A DNA stretch of 64,000 nt from Gigaspora rosea (Eukaryota; Glomeromycota; Glomeromycetes; Diversisporales; Gigasporaceae): assembly GCA_003550325.1 (NCBI GenBank), contig QKWP01001230.1, positions 20,704 through 84,703 of the forward strand. Direction: 5' to 3'. The notes under the pieces were generated by a model, which saw only the letters and a list, made by a program, of their open reading frames with translations, did not search any database and was not told where the DNA came from. This document shows, piece by piece, positions 22,260 through 34,283 of this stretch; positions within the stretch are counted from its first letter, which is position 1, and each line of letters begins with the position of its first letter. The position numbers and the translations under genes are program-made.

Positions 22260-22515
22260 TATAGGTAAAAATAAGATACAAATCAGGTAATCGATATGAA
22301 TATGATTGGTACCATATATAATACCGAATTGTGCGAACGACATATCTATTCTAAAACTATATAAATTATTACAGTATTATTACTAGTATGTTGCTAAGAT
22401 TATTATAAAAGCCCGATATGTATCTGGTTATAGTTATTTATATGGTAAAAATAAGATACAAATCGGGTAATTGATATGAATATAATTGGTACCATATGTA
22501 ATACCGAATAGTGCC
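22260..22515. repeat. Direct repeat, about 75 bp, two copies
   Basis: GGTAAAAATAAGATACAAAT, then GGTAAT.GATATGAATAT, then TGGTACCATAT occur at 22264-22333 and again at 22445-22515 with a few changes. The spacer is AT-rich. The origin is unknown. Confidence 0.8.
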
Positions 22516-22541
22516 CCATCTGTGCCAAAGATCTGTTTATA

Positions 22542-22716
22542 CAGTATAACCCCGCAATAGTCACATTCACATTTGTCACAATCTTGCTATAGTCACCTTA
22601 ATTTTCCTATTTAATTATATATACTATATATAAATTTTAGCTCGCATTAGTCACAATCTCGCAATAGACACATAGAAAGTCTAATTTTGGCACATGCCTA
22701 TTGCGGGGTTTGACTG
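22542..22716. mobile_element. 175-bp MITE, TIR CAGT..AACCCCGCAATAG, TA target
   Basis: The left end CAGTATAACCCCGCAATAG mirrors the right end (CTATTGCGGGGTTTGACTG). TA lies on both sides (22540-22541 and 22717-22718). The interior repeats a GCAATAGTCAC-like word four to five times. The CAGT..ACCCC end recalls pogo/Tc1 elements. Confidence 0.82.
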
Positions 22717-22719
22717 TAA

Positions 22720-23199
22720 TCAGATACAAATCAAGTAGTTTTAGGCAAAATATACTGGTAAACTTGCATATCCCTATAACACAAAAATAGGAGATCTATC
22801 GGAAACCCGATAGTTAACTAGTATGGTTTCATTCAACTTGTGCTTCTCGTGTTTATAATAACAACTCTAGATAAACCTATATTAGCAAATTTATAATAGC
22901 ATAATCTTTTGTAAGGTCTTACAAACTATAATATAAGCAAATTATTTTGTAATATATTTTGAATATTTTGAAATATCAAATTTCAAAATATTTCAAAAAT
23001 AATTTCAAAATATTTTGAACCTCTTTTAAAATATTTTAGGACTAGGAAACCAAGCTGGATTAGTAGATCTGTAACCTGGATTACACATTGGACTAATATT
23101 TTTAAAATAGTTCAAAATCTTATATAATATACAAATTTTGTACTACAAGATCAGATTAGATCTTTTGTTTATAATTAGATCTTCTATTTTGTTTTTTTT
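22720..23199. other. AT-rich stretch, no gene seen
   Basis: It holds TATTTTGAAATATTT-type inverted words at 22950-23035 and otherwise unstructured sequence. Confidence 0.5.
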
Positions 23200-23990
23200 T
23201 TGCTTTTTTGTTTTCATTTGATTTTTTTCAATTTTTTTTTTATTTATTTATTTTTTAATTTTTTTCATTATTTTTATTTCGGCACTTTACAAGAACACTT
23301 TTGCAAGAAAAAAATGACTTTTCAAAATTTTGTGCAAGCCAACCCAAAATTTCATTCATTTGTCACTTTGCAAGAGTATACAATTAATTTCTTTAGCAAT
23401 TTCTAAATTTTCAAGAACACTTCTTTAAAAAAAATAAAGATTTAGTTAGGGCTTTATTTATTTTTTTGTTTAACATAATTTGGTTTTGTTTTTTGTTTTT
23501 TTGTTTTTTTTTTTTTTAAATTTGTTTTATCAATTTATTTTATTTTAATACTTTACAAGAACAAAACCCTTATTTCTTAGCACTTTGCAAGAAAACCAAC
23601 CTAGACTTTTCAGCACTTTGTAAATTTTTTAGTATTTTGTAAGAATATTAATTTAGCTTCTGCATTTTTTGAATTTGCAAGAACACAAACTCTACTTCAG
23701 AGAAAGAAGATTTGAGATTTCATTTTTTTTTATTAGTTTGCTTATATTTTTTATTTTTTTTGCTTATTTTTTTAATTTTTATTTTATTTTATTTATTTCT
23801 AACTTCTTTGACACTTTGTAACTTTTCTGGCACTTTACAAGAACACTGCTTTAATTTTTTTAGTACTTTGCAAAAATATACTAGATTTCTCCAGAAATTT
23901 GCAAGAATACTAACACTTTTGAGAATTTTTTTTATTTTTTTCACATTTTTACTATTTTTAGAAAGTATTTAGAAAAATAAAGCAAAATAA
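23200..23990. repeat. T-rich region with a dispersed word CACTTTGCAAGAACAC
   Basis: The word, with variants (CACTTTACAAGAACAC, CACTTTGCAAGAAAAC, ATTTGCAAGAACACAAAC), recurs at least nine times at irregular spacing between 23281 and 23910 within long T-runs. The spacing rules out a CRISPR array. It resembles subterminal binding-site arrays of DNA elements, but no TIRs were found. Confidence 0.55.
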
Positions 23991-24289
23991 AGGTTATAGC
24001 TAAAACAAAAGAAATAGCCAAACAAAGCGATAGAAAACAAAGAAGTGAAAATAATAGCTAACTGCAAGGTATGCAAAAATAAGTGTATAGGGCTAGTTTT
24101 TTGTATATAGTAATAGAATTAGATATGATAAAGTGCAAAAGTAGTTTAAAATATTTGTAATAATATAAAAATAATACTACTGTATATAATAATGTAATAA
24201 ATAATAAAGTATATAATATTAATTAAAAATGTATATTTAATAAATGTAAATTATAATGTATAATATTATAATAATAAATAAAAATATAA

Positions 24290-24605
24290 AATTTTATATT
24301 AAATTGCAAAACCTTGCAAAATATTATAAAAACCTGTAAAAAAAGCATGATTATATGAATATATATATCATTTATTTATTTTTTAAAAAATTTTAAAAAT
24401 TTGAAAAATTTGCAAAATATTGCAAAATATTGCAAAAACATACAAAATATATGAAATATTATTGTCTGCAACCCCAAAAGGAAGTAATTTGCATTTTTTT
24501 TTATTTGGTCTATTTTGCAATATTTTGCAATATATTTTGAAATATTTCAAAATAAATTCTGTAATATTTCATAATAAATTACATAATATATTGCATCAAT
24601 CATAA
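24290..24605. repeat. Inverted block of GCAAAATATT words
   Basis: TGCAAAATATTGCAAAATAT on the left (about 24410-24440) is mirrored by TTTTGCAATATTTTGCAATA at about 24513-24535. It has the composition of a degraded foldback element. The intervening open frame is not credible as a gene. Confidence 0.5.
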
Positions 24606-25075
24606 GATTTTCAAAATATTATAGGCTGTAATAACTTATGTAAGATTATATATAATTTGCTAATGTATTTCAAATTTTACACAGATTTTAAAGACTGTTA
24701 AAGAAAACAAAACCACAATATAGATGAGCAGAAATACAAAAAAAGAATCTGTAACAAATTAAAAAAATCAAATATTATACTAACTGAAGATATAATAATT
24801 TTAAAAACAATACAAGCAGAATAATTAATAGTATTCTAAAGAAAGATCAAAACTGCATAAAGTTTGATAAAGCAATTCTTTCTAATAATATTATTACTAA
24901 CCAAAAAGAAATAAAAGAAGCTATCTGCAAATACTTCTAGAACTAGATAAAACTGAATATAGCAGATGATGCTTTTTAAGAATGAGATTCATATTATATC
25001 ACTTGACTACAATCTATTCATCAATATATGAAGAACTATTAATATTAATCAATATCACAGAATTAATATTAATAA

Positions 25076-25307
25076 TTGTCGTTGCTGAAGCTGGAAATAG
25101 CTGAAGCTGGACAATTTTAAATATTTTAATATGAAATTTACAAAAAATTTTGGAATGCATTTTGTACGATTTTTTTTTATAGTTAGATTAAAATTTAGGG
25201 TTAGGGTTTATAATAAAAGAGTATAGTTGGATTTTAGCAGGGCTTATAGTTTTAAATCAAGACCTCTAATTTCCAGTTTTAGTCATTTCCAGCTTCAGCC
25301 GCGACAA
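25076..25307. mobile_element. MITE with TIR TTGTCG.GCTGAAGCTGGAAA (copy 1)
   Basis: TTGTCGTTGCTGAAGCTGGA at the left mirrors CCAGCTTCAGCCGCGACAA at the right. Inside is a TTAGGGTTAGGG-like piece (25196-25209). TAA lies next to both ends, so a 3-bp target is possible. A second copy with the same interior lies at 63709-63926. Confidence 0.8.
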
Positions 25308-26215
25308 TAATTATGAAAGCTCTTTTGTATAAAGCAACTACTAAGCAACTAGACCCAATAATTTTTAACAAAATGCTACAATATGCCTCATCTATTGTAC
25401 TAATACAACTTTTACAAATTTTTAATACCTGTATATAGCTAGAATAAGTTTCAAAACAATAGTTGGTTTTAAACATATAATTTATATAAAAAAACCCACA
25501 TTTTAAATACTATTTGACCAATCACACTAATCAACCATTTTAGTAAAATCTTTATCAAGCTAATAACTAATAAACTATCTAATATTTTTCTTCAAAAATA
25601 TCTTTTTTTCCTTAAACTATACAGTACTCTTTTTTCAATTTATACTTAGCCCAATCAATTTTTTAGCTTATATTATTAATTATAAAATATACTACTACCA
25701 ACAACTAGGAATTATGGCTGCTCTTACAGGACATGTTCAAAGCATTTGATTCTATATACATTTTAACTTTCTCAAAGGTGCTAAAGAGAATTAAGATTCA
25801 AAGCTCATATATAAATATACTAATCTATATTCTTTTTAACTATACTAACTATATTATAATAGATTATGAACTGACTACACTGTATCTAAAGAAGCTTCTG
25901 GAAATCAACTGATTTCTGGGTGAGTAGGTGGGTTAGCTGAAATATCAGATATAATTCTAGCCAAAATTTTATAATTTTATCCAAAGTTCAAAATTATTTT
26001 TGACCAAAATTATAGATTTATTAAAAATATTTAATAATTAATAACTTTTAATTTATTGGACCAAATTTGATAATTTAACTACTAAAATGATTCTCTTAAT
26101 AAGAGGATTCTTGCAAGCCCAAAATCATAAAAATCTAATTACAGAATTCTATAATTAGAATAGATTGTATTACTATAAAAGTTCTATAATTTAGTAAATA
26201 ATTATAAACTATTTA

Positions 26216-26895
26216 TCTCTTAAACCATCCAGCAGGCAAATTTGCCCGCTAGAATTTTTTTTACATGTTTTTTTAAAATTACTAAAAATTTTATTAAGGA
26301 TATGTTCCCTATTACTAAGCTAAAATAAAACTTTAGTATATTGTTAATTGATATCCATTAAAATTTTAATTATATATATATTCAAATATAAAAAAAAAAC
26401 TTGGCTCAAATATAGCCAATTCTTTACTTTTACTATAAAATTTTTTCAAAAATTTTTAAAAATTTTCAAATTTTTATATGTTCCCAAAGAGAAAAAATTT
26501 TTCTCTATTAATTAAAGTTAAAATGTTAATTATAAAATTATAAAAACTTTTATAATAAAAGTTGTTTATAATAACTTAATCTATAATTTGTATCAAAATT
26601 ATTGGGAACATATTCTTAAAATTTTAAAAAGTTTGTCAATGGTCAAAAATAAAATCTCTAAAAATCAAAAATTTTTAAAATTTCAAATTTTTTTAGCTTA
26701 TAGTCAATTTAAATTTTTTCTATAGAAATATGAAAATTAAAATCATTAAAATATAATCTATATTCATAGTTATTATTTAAAAAAAATTTTTAAAATAATT
26801 TGATTTTTAATAAAAATAAATCAGAACCAAATTTTAAAAATTTATTAAAAATTCTAGCAGGCCAATTTGCCTGCTAAAATGGATGGTTTAAGAGA
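26216..26895. mobile_element. 680-bp TIR element, ends TCTCTTAAACCATCCAGCAG, TA target
   Basis: About 45 bp at each end are inverted copies, including CAGCAGGCAAATTTGCC. TA flanks both ends. The interior is AT-rich and partly palindromic (ATATGTTCCC and GGGAACATAT words). A fragment with the same end (TTAGCAGGCAAATTTGC.TACTGGATGG) lies at 63269-63298. Confidence 0.72.
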
Positions 26896-27404
26896 TAGTA
26901 ATACAAATTTATTCTGATCTTAGGATTTTGTGATTGAATTTTAACAATTTTAGACTTGCTAGAATTCTCTCATTGAGAAAATCATTTGATAGTTAAATCA
27001 TCAAAATTGGCTTAATAGATCAAAAGTTATTAATAAATTTTTAATTGTTAATAACTTTTAATTTACTAGCCAATTTTAATAATTTAACTATCAAAATGAT
27101 TCTCTTAATGAGAGAATTCTAGCAAGCCCAAAATTGTTAAAATCCAATTACAGGATTCTAAAATTAGAATAAATTTGTGTTACTAAATAGGTCATAATTA
27201 TAATAAATTATAAAACTTTTATAGTAATACTGATTTATTCTAATTATAGAATCCTGTGATTGGATTTTAACAATTTTGGACTTGCTAGAATCCTCTTATT
27301 AAGAGGATTCTAGCAAGCTCAAAATCATTAAAATCCAATTACAAAATTCTAAGATTGAGATAAATTTGTATTACTATAAATAGTTTATAATTATTTAATA
27401 CACA

Positions 27405-27572
27405 TTACTCTGGTTATATCGATATCTGGGAATATACTACCATCTGGCTATAACGACACTTTTAAAATTTTGAACCTATATATTTAATATAAAAATATTT
27501 TTAGTTAAACTGACATCTGAATATATTAGACAATTTCTTTATTTTTTTGAAAAGTTAATATAGCCAGAGTGA
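27405..27572. mobile_element. Small MITE, ends ACTCTGGTTATAT / ATATAGCCAGAGT
   Basis: Inverted ends of about 14 bp border about 165 bp of AT-rich sequence that repeats TCTGG.TATA words. The target duplication is unclear. Confidence 0.55.
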
Positions 27573-28797
27573 CGTATAAATTGTAAAACTTTTATAGCAA
27601 CACAAATCTATTCAATCATAGGATCCTGTAGTTAAATTTTTATAGTTTTGGGCTTGCTAGAATTCTTTTATTGAGAGGATTATTTTGGTAGTTAAATTAT
27701 CAAATTTGGTCCAATAGATTAAAAGTTATTTACTATTAAATGTTATCTTTTTAATAATCATAAAATCTAATTGACTAATTGGGGTATCAGGTGTAAGTGA
27801 GTAAAGTAGGCTTATAGTAAACAAAATTAGCTGATTCCTGGAAGCTTCCTAATTTAGATCAGAACAAAACTATTTCTTTGCATATTATAAAGAATATATT
27901 ATGATCTCTTAATAATACAAATCAATAAAGAACACTAGGGCTTCGAAAGCACTATTTCTATAAAATCTAATTCAAACAAATACACATATCTGTAATGACC
28001 TATATAGATTATTTACTTTGGATTGCACTAAACAAAACCATACTTAAAACCATTTTATATACTACTAGCTTCTTTTACAAGCTTACAAAAATTCAAGTCA
28101 ACAAAATCTATTCTAACTACTAACTCCTATCTTTTAAACAGATTCATAATATTTGATAGTTAGCAAATTATAGCAATAAAGAGATCTGAACCCTTCAAAT
28201 ATTTGGATACTTGATTCTCTCTTGCCCCAAACTCTTCATTAACCCAAAAAATAGTTATTACAAAGGTTAGTTAATGTATTGAAAAAATGTACAAATTACT
28301 TATTACAGAAAAGCAAGCTATATATAATAAATAGCATTATAATCCTTTGTCTTTCTTACAGATTATATAGCACTTTCTTAACATTTAACTATAACATGCT
28401 ATTATACCAATTTGGTAAAAAATAAAGTAAGACTCTTCAAAAATACACCTAACTCCTTTTTATACTATTTGAAAATTATTTACTAAAATACCTGCTACAA
28501 GTATAGTCTTTCCACTTCTCAACAACTCTTTTAAAAAACCTCGCCAACTTGAATAATTAATTTTTAAAGCTCTAATTACAAAAACTACAAGATTCAACTA
28601 CATATAACTATTCTTTTTTTCAATTTTCTTTATTTTTTTTCTATAAACAGATTAGCACATATATAGCATAGGCAAATCTAGAACTATACTCTATAAATAT
28701 TCAATTTATTCAGTACAACAATACAGAATATCCAATTTTTATAAAATAGCAGATACTTCAATTAATAAGATTCTTAGTTACCACCAAAAGGCTATTA

Positions 28798-30761
28798 CCG
28801 TAAAGTCCCGAATATAAGCAACCCCCGAAAATAAGCAACCCCTACATTTTGAGGCCAAAATACTAAGAAAATAAAATAAGCAACCCCTTTTTTAAAAATT
28901 GCTAAGCATAATAAAATTTATTATAAACTATTAATTTTTTACTCAAATTTATTATAAACTTTATTAATTTCCTATTCAAATTTATTACAAACTTTATTAA
29001 TTTCCTATTCAAATTTTTTAACAAAAAAATTATTCTTCTAATTCATTAGCAAACAAACTATCTTCTTCAACTATCTCAGTTAAATCTTCATTACTATCGA
29101 TTTCATCATTCTCTTTATCTGAATCGTATAATAAATCGTCTTCTGTCCTATCTAATTTATTAGAAATACCACACTTTTTAAATGATTTAATAATCATTTC
29201 TGCAGAAATATCATCCCACGCTTCTAAAATCCATTGACAAATTAAACTATAGGATGGTCTTTTTAAATTTCCTTTCTTAGTTAACTGAAATTCGCCATTA
29301 CTCATCCACAAACGCCATTTTTCTTTTAGTCTATCCTTAAAAGATTTATTAATGCTTACATCCAAAGGTTGTACAATTGATGTTAAGCCCCCAGGAATAA
29401 TAGCTTTATGGATATTATTAACAGAACATTTGTGTTTTACCATATCAGTAAGATGCCCTTCAAATGAATCCATTACAAGCAATGACAAAGGTTTGTTTAT
29501 AGTCGATGCTCCAGGTCGTTTGTTCAAGACTTGGTCAATCCATTCACACATCAAATTTTCGTCTATCCAGGCACTTTCATGCATACGTACAATAATCCCA
29601 CAAGGAAGATTAGGAGGAATTCGTACGCCTTTAAAATTACCATAGGGGGTAGTTTGTTTCCGCTTACTGTAATCGCCAAAACACAGGTAAACCGGTTTTT
29701 GTCGTTTCCAGTTGTTCTAATTTGTTCTGTTTTGGCGCCTTTCTCATTAACTATATACAAACTTGTCATGTCAAAATAAACCGGTGTTTCATCCATATTT
29801 ATAATTTGGGAAAGATCATACTGATATCTTAATCGAGATCATTTGCATTTTAATTGAACCTGCTGTTACTGCAATTTCCATTCTACGAAGTTCATTAAAC
29901 CATTTAATAAGCTCTTCTTCAGCAGTTGGGTAAAATGAAACTCTACCAGCACCAATACGTAGGTTACCAGATATAACATTATTAAATTTTTCTTTGCTAT
30001 TTTTCCATTGCGATACCATAGACTGATCGATACCAAAGTGACGTGAAGCAGCCAAAATACCAATACACTTTGCTTCTTGAATAACGGTAAGTTTTTCTGA
30101 TGCCTTATACGAAGTTCTTTGGACACGTTTTCTGACTTTAACTGGTTTATTTTTACCGATAATATTGTTCATTTTTTTTCGGTTTTTTTCTTGTTTGGGT
30201 TGACTTTGGTTTTTTTTTGTTTTTTTTTTTGTTTGGGGCTGACTTTGTTTTTTTTTGTTTTTTTTTTTTTTGTTTGATTTTAATTTTTTGCGTTTTTTTT
30301 CTAGTATCCAACGTGAAAATGAAGTTACAAAAAAAAACAATTCCAGATTTAGAAAAATAAAGTGTGTATAAAGCATAGTGCAACGCTAAAAAAAATAAAC
30401 TTTTAATTTAAAAAAAAAAAAAGATAATGAATAAACATACGTACGTACGTACGTATATTGTTTGCATTCAGTGAATACAGTATTTAATTTAAAAAAACTG
30501 AAAATTTGAATTGCACTCAATTTTATGTTGGTAACAAAGACCAACGTTATTTTTCTTTTAAAATTCACGAGTATAGGTTATGCGAGTGGAATAAATAATA
30601 AATCATAATCAACTGTTCTGTACTACAAGTTGGTCATTTATATATAAGGTTAATTGACCAATAAAAATCGAGTATTTTAAAGTTCCGAATTTAAGCAACC
30701 CCCGAAAAAATTTGGCTAAATCGGGTGGCTTAGGGGGTTGCTTATATTCGGGACTTTATAG
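28798..30761 (-). mobile_element. Pogo/Tigger-like DNA transposon with full TIRs, 1964 bp
   Basis: The left end CCGTAAAGTCCCGAATATAA mirrors the right end (TTATATTCGGGACTTTATAG). Both continue with GCAACCCCC, and subterminal AAGCAACCCC repeats follow inward. TA flanks both ends (28796-28797 and 30762-30763). It carries one transposase gene on the minus strand. It sits inside a decayed LINE. Confidence 0.9.
29030..30376 (-). pseudogene. DDE transposase of pogo/Tigger type, frameshifted
   Basis: After a Lys-rich N-terminus, the segment RTSYKASEKLTVIQEAK...ASRHFGIDQSMVSQW is a helix-turn-helix of the psq/Brinker type. A GRVSFYPTAEEELIKWFNE piece starts the Tc5/CENP-B-like domain. That domain is cut short at about 29816-29840, where frames change and perhaps 50 residues are missing. 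The DDE_1 nuclease follows with its three acids: INMDETPVYFDM, LLVMDSFEGHL, and TSIVQPLDVSINKSFK. A one-base frameshift lies at about 29630 (VILK then GVRIPPNLP). It ends with an acidic tail. Likely dead, though only a few lesions are visible. Confidence 0.85.
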
Positions 30762-31899
30762 TAGTTCAAAAAAATTAAACTTCTATAATATTTCATATAT
30801 TGAGCAATTTCTAAACTATAACAACTCAGAATTTTTAGCTATTGCAATTTTTATTGCAATATTAAAAAAATCCTACTAGGATGTACCCCATATTGGTTTA
30901 CAAAGATACAAGATCTAATTTGTGATTATGTAAATCCTTCTATAATATACATATACCCTACCAATTTATACTAAATAAATAAACCCTTAAAAAAGATTTT
31001 GAGTAGTCACCAATAGCTGTGATATTAGAAAAACTAACTAATACAAGAATAATATAGCATATATATAATACTACCTATTATTAAAGAACACTCTATCCTC
31101 TTGTCCTAAATATTATTTTATTCAAAACAAAAAACTGTTTTTTTTATTACAAGACCAACAAACTTTATACCTTGCAAGTTAGTTTAACAAAAATACTATA
31201 CATACTAAATTTAATAGATTTGAAACTAGCACTTATAAATCCTAGAACAATTACAAGTACAACTTAACAACTACTATAATATTTAGATTAAGACCTCTTA
31301 TAGCATTTTCAAAGCTTCTACAAAAATCTAAAAACCATTATTAGATATTTACAATATAACTTATGCTATAACTTCTTTATATTTATCATAACCACTTCTC
31401 ATTCTGTTTATATTCAGAACTGTCTATTAGCTATATATTTTTTTTACAATAACCCAACCATCTGCAAATGTACTAGCAATTACTAGCCCAATACTACTAG
31501 TATATTACTCATCTTATTTACTCTAATAGCAACAATATACTTTTTGAGAAAAAAATATCTGTTATCTCAAATAACTCTATTCTTTCTAAAGTTATTAGAA
31601 AACACCTACTTTACAAACTTGTATTTTTTGACAAATTGCAATACCCTTTTATGCTTCTGGCAATTAAAGCTTTAACACTAAACCTATAGTTCATCTTAAT
31701 CTTGATAAAGGCTTGAAATACTCCTGTAAATTGAACAATATCCTTGAGCTCAATATGATCCACAAAACTTCCTGTTCAATAGATACATTCCATGCCTACT
31801 CTTCTTCTTATGCACCTACTACCTAAAAACCACTTTGAAAAATATTAATATAAACAAATCAAAATCACATTTGCCAATAGATAGAACTCTGAACATCTA

Positions 31900-33410
31900 G
31901 TACAGAGATCATATGTAGTGCATTTTAATAAAAACCCCAAAATTTAAGAAGCAAAAAACAGTTTTTGGCAATTGTTTTGGCATCTAGTAGTCCAATTTGA
32001 ATGTGCTTTTTTTAAAAAATAAAGCTTTCATTAAAGCATATCTAATAAAAAAAGTTTATTCAATTCTAATTACTGGATCAGAAGTAATTTAAGTAAATAT
32101 AGTTTTGTTATTTTTAGCAAATTAGATCAAAATTGTCCAAAATCCAGTTATAACTTATATGAGAGATGTTCAGGGTCCTTAATAAATTAAAAATTTTCAG
32201 AATTTTCAACTTATTAGTACTCTAACTTACCTATTATTTGAAGAAAGACTACTATCATTGTGTACTAATCCAATTATATCCAAGTTAAAAGATTTTAAAG
32301 TCAAACTAATTACAGATGAACTTCTTACACACCTGACTTTCCACTACTGCAATTTATGTTCTCAGTACCTTTCTTTTCTTGAAACTACAAGTCACCTAAT
32401 AACTTGCTCCTGCAATATTTTCTTTTTGAACCTACTTCTCAAAAACACAATTACAATGCTAGCAGAAGAATTAAATTTTTACACACCCCAGCCTACCAAC
32501 TTTATTTCATCCTTCAAATACCTCCATATGTAGTAACAACTCCCACTTGGATTTATTACTGAAGCAACTCCTATTCTACTGTATTTGAAAGACTAGCAAA
32601 CAAAATTAATATGTACTATGTACTACTTCTCTACTATCTTATTACCAAATTAATATATTATAAAATTTGGTTACCCTCTATACAGTACTCTCACGATCCT
32701 ATCTTACCTATCTCTTTTTCAATTAATAGAACAATGCACACACCTATTTCTTCTCTACCCCATTTTACAATCACTCTAAGCTATATTATTATGTTATTAA
32801 TGGATGACTCTCTATATTATCATATAATGACTAGAGGTCTACGATAGAACCCTGGATATCTCTCATATAGGTCATAACTGGATTTTGGCCAATTTTGGTC
32901 CAATTTGCTAAAAATGACAAAATATATTTGTTTAAATAACTTTTGATCTAGTAATCAGAATTGATTGAACTTTATTTTATTAGATGCGCCTCACTAAGAG
33001 CTTCATTTTAAAAAAAAGTTTGTTCAAATTGGTCTACTGGATAGGGTTCCGCAATTTGATTTGATCTTCAAATATTTGAATCAAATATTTGATCAAATTC
33101 AAATTCAAATTTGACTATATTTGATTTGATCAAATTCAAATATGGCCAAATTTGATTTGATTTGACAAATATTTGATTTGATTTGAAAATTACTATTAAA
33201 AATTCAAATTCAAATATTTGAATCAAATCAAATTCAAATCAGGATCAATTTGATTTGATCAAATTCAAATTGATCCAATATTTGATTTGATTTGAATTTG
33301 AGGAACCCTACTACTGGATAACAAGATAATTAACAAAACTGTTTTTGTTTCTCAAATTTCATGGGTTTTTGCTAAAAAAACAAGTATAACCTCTATACTA
33401 AATGTCTGGG
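31900..33410. repeat. Long inverted repeat flanking LINE remnants (arms 31900-32175 and 32850-33405)
   Basis: The arms share TATGAGAGAT, CCAAAATCCAGTTATAA, AAATTAGATCAAAATTG, GCATATCTAATAAA, and outward AAAACAGTTTTTG. The right arm is lengthened by the hAT-type MITE at 33042-33310. The inner 0.67 kb includes the LINE zinc-knuckle remnant. The arm core resembles that of other palindromes in the window. Confidence 0.7.
33042..33310. mobile_element. hAT-type MITE made of CAAAT/ATTTG words (second copy)
   Basis: Ends TAGGGTTCCGCAATTTGA and the inverse TTTGAGGAACCCTA; exact 8-bp duplication CTACTGGA (33034-33041 and 33311-33318). The interior is the reverse-oriented equivalent of 14490-14769. It is inserted in the right arm of the inverted repeat. 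Confidence 0.9.
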
Positions 33411-33657
33411 GTCCTTCTGTGACCTTTCTAGCACAGCTTAGGTCAAGAGTAGAGTAGCTCTCCTTAATCTGATAAGATTGTATATTGTATATGTAATTCC
33501 TATTTGAATTAATAAAAAGTTAGAGGATAGACCTTGTAGTGACCTTGTTGTATAAAAAATATATATATATAGGATTAAATTATAATATTAATAAAATTCT
33601 AAAAACATACCCATTTTGGCAAAAATTTTGTATTTAATAGTATTATACATTATCAGT
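33319..33657. other. AT-rich stretch, no gene seen
   Basis: It contains the outer part of the inverted repeat to about 33405 and then unstructured sequence with a short TA run at 33558-33571. Confidence 0.5.
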
Positions 33658-34275
33658 CAGGGTTGGGCAAGCTATATGTCCTATGCAATGTCCAATGTTC
33701 TATAAGGTGCAGCTTTAGTTGGCATAGGACAATGTCCAATACTTTTGCATAGGACAATTCTGACAGTTTTCTAATGTCCAATATGTTTAAATACTAATTT
33801 TTAAAATCTTCTAGTGTTAGTACATATATTTGAAGATGTACTTGTGCAATATAACCTATTGTGCCTATGATTTTGTGCAACAAATCATTCGAGAATTTTA
33901 ATATATTTTATTATTTTTTATTGATAGCTAATAATTTGAGTATTAATAAAGTTATAAATGCATTAATTAAAGTAAAAAGTAATGCAATTATTTTATTGAC
34001 ACAATAGTATAAAATCTCATGTTATGAATTAGGATTTATTATAAAGAACCAAATTTATACTAACATTGAAATTCTTATAAAACAGTGCAATCAGGGATGG
34101 CAAATTGAAAATCGATGCTGGATCTTTTTTTTTTACAATACTTAAAAATTGACCAATCAGGTTGTCTGAATCCAACCATAGTCCAATCCTATGTCCATTG
34201 CTTTTGTTTGGACATTCAGACAATGGAAATCAGACAAATTTCCATTTTATCCAAATTCCATTCATACCAACCCTG
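33658..34275. mobile_element. 618-bp hAT-type MITE, ends CAGGGTTGG
   Basis: CAGGGTTGGGCAAGC at the left and TACCAACCCTG at the right are classic hAT ends. ATTATCAG occurs just outside each end (33649-33656, with one extra T, and 34276-34283). Subterminal words CATAGGACAATGTCCAAT recur four to five times near the left end. A short open frame inside (34029-34223) lacks any domain and is not called a gene. Confidence 0.85.
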
Positions 34276-34283
34276 ATTATCAG

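Larger units (their letters stand above)
25880..27870. repeat. Array of alternating inverted copies of a 150-180-bp AT-rich unit
   Basis: The unit (AATTTGATAATTTAACTA, ATGATTCTCTTAATAAGAG, GATTCTAGCAAGCCCAAAAT, then AAATCCAATTACAGGATTCT) recurs in alternating orientation at about 26040-26200, 26890-27040, 27045-27200, 27230-27310, 27310-27400 and 27590-27760. The outermost inverted ends are AAGAAGCTTCTGGAAATCA (25888) and its mirror at about 27845. Two TIR elements interrupt it (26216-26895 and about 27405-27572). Confidence 0.7.
27880..32850 (+). pseudogene. Strongly decayed LINE, interrupted by the Tigger-like element
   Basis: At 28192-28240 the plus strand reads PFKYLDT, a stop, then FSLAPNSSL, the usual post-catalytic RT block (a KYLGVWF-like motif with Trp turned to stop). 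It is followed by a degenerate Lys/Ile-rich region to 28797. Beyond the inserted element (28798-30761), 32258-32533 encodes KDFKVKLITDELL and a CNLC...ETTSHLITC knuckle typical of LINE C-termini. The region between is AT-drifted beyond sure reading. Extents are approximate. Confidence 0.5.

Noticed and set aside
23279-23910. Possible CRISPR-like array
   Set aside because: The repeated word varies, spacing is irregular, no cas genes exist, and the genome is eukaryotic.
34029-34223. 64-codon minus-strand open frame
   Set aside because: It lies in a hAT-type MITE of 618 bp. No domain is present, and the coding potential is likely chance.
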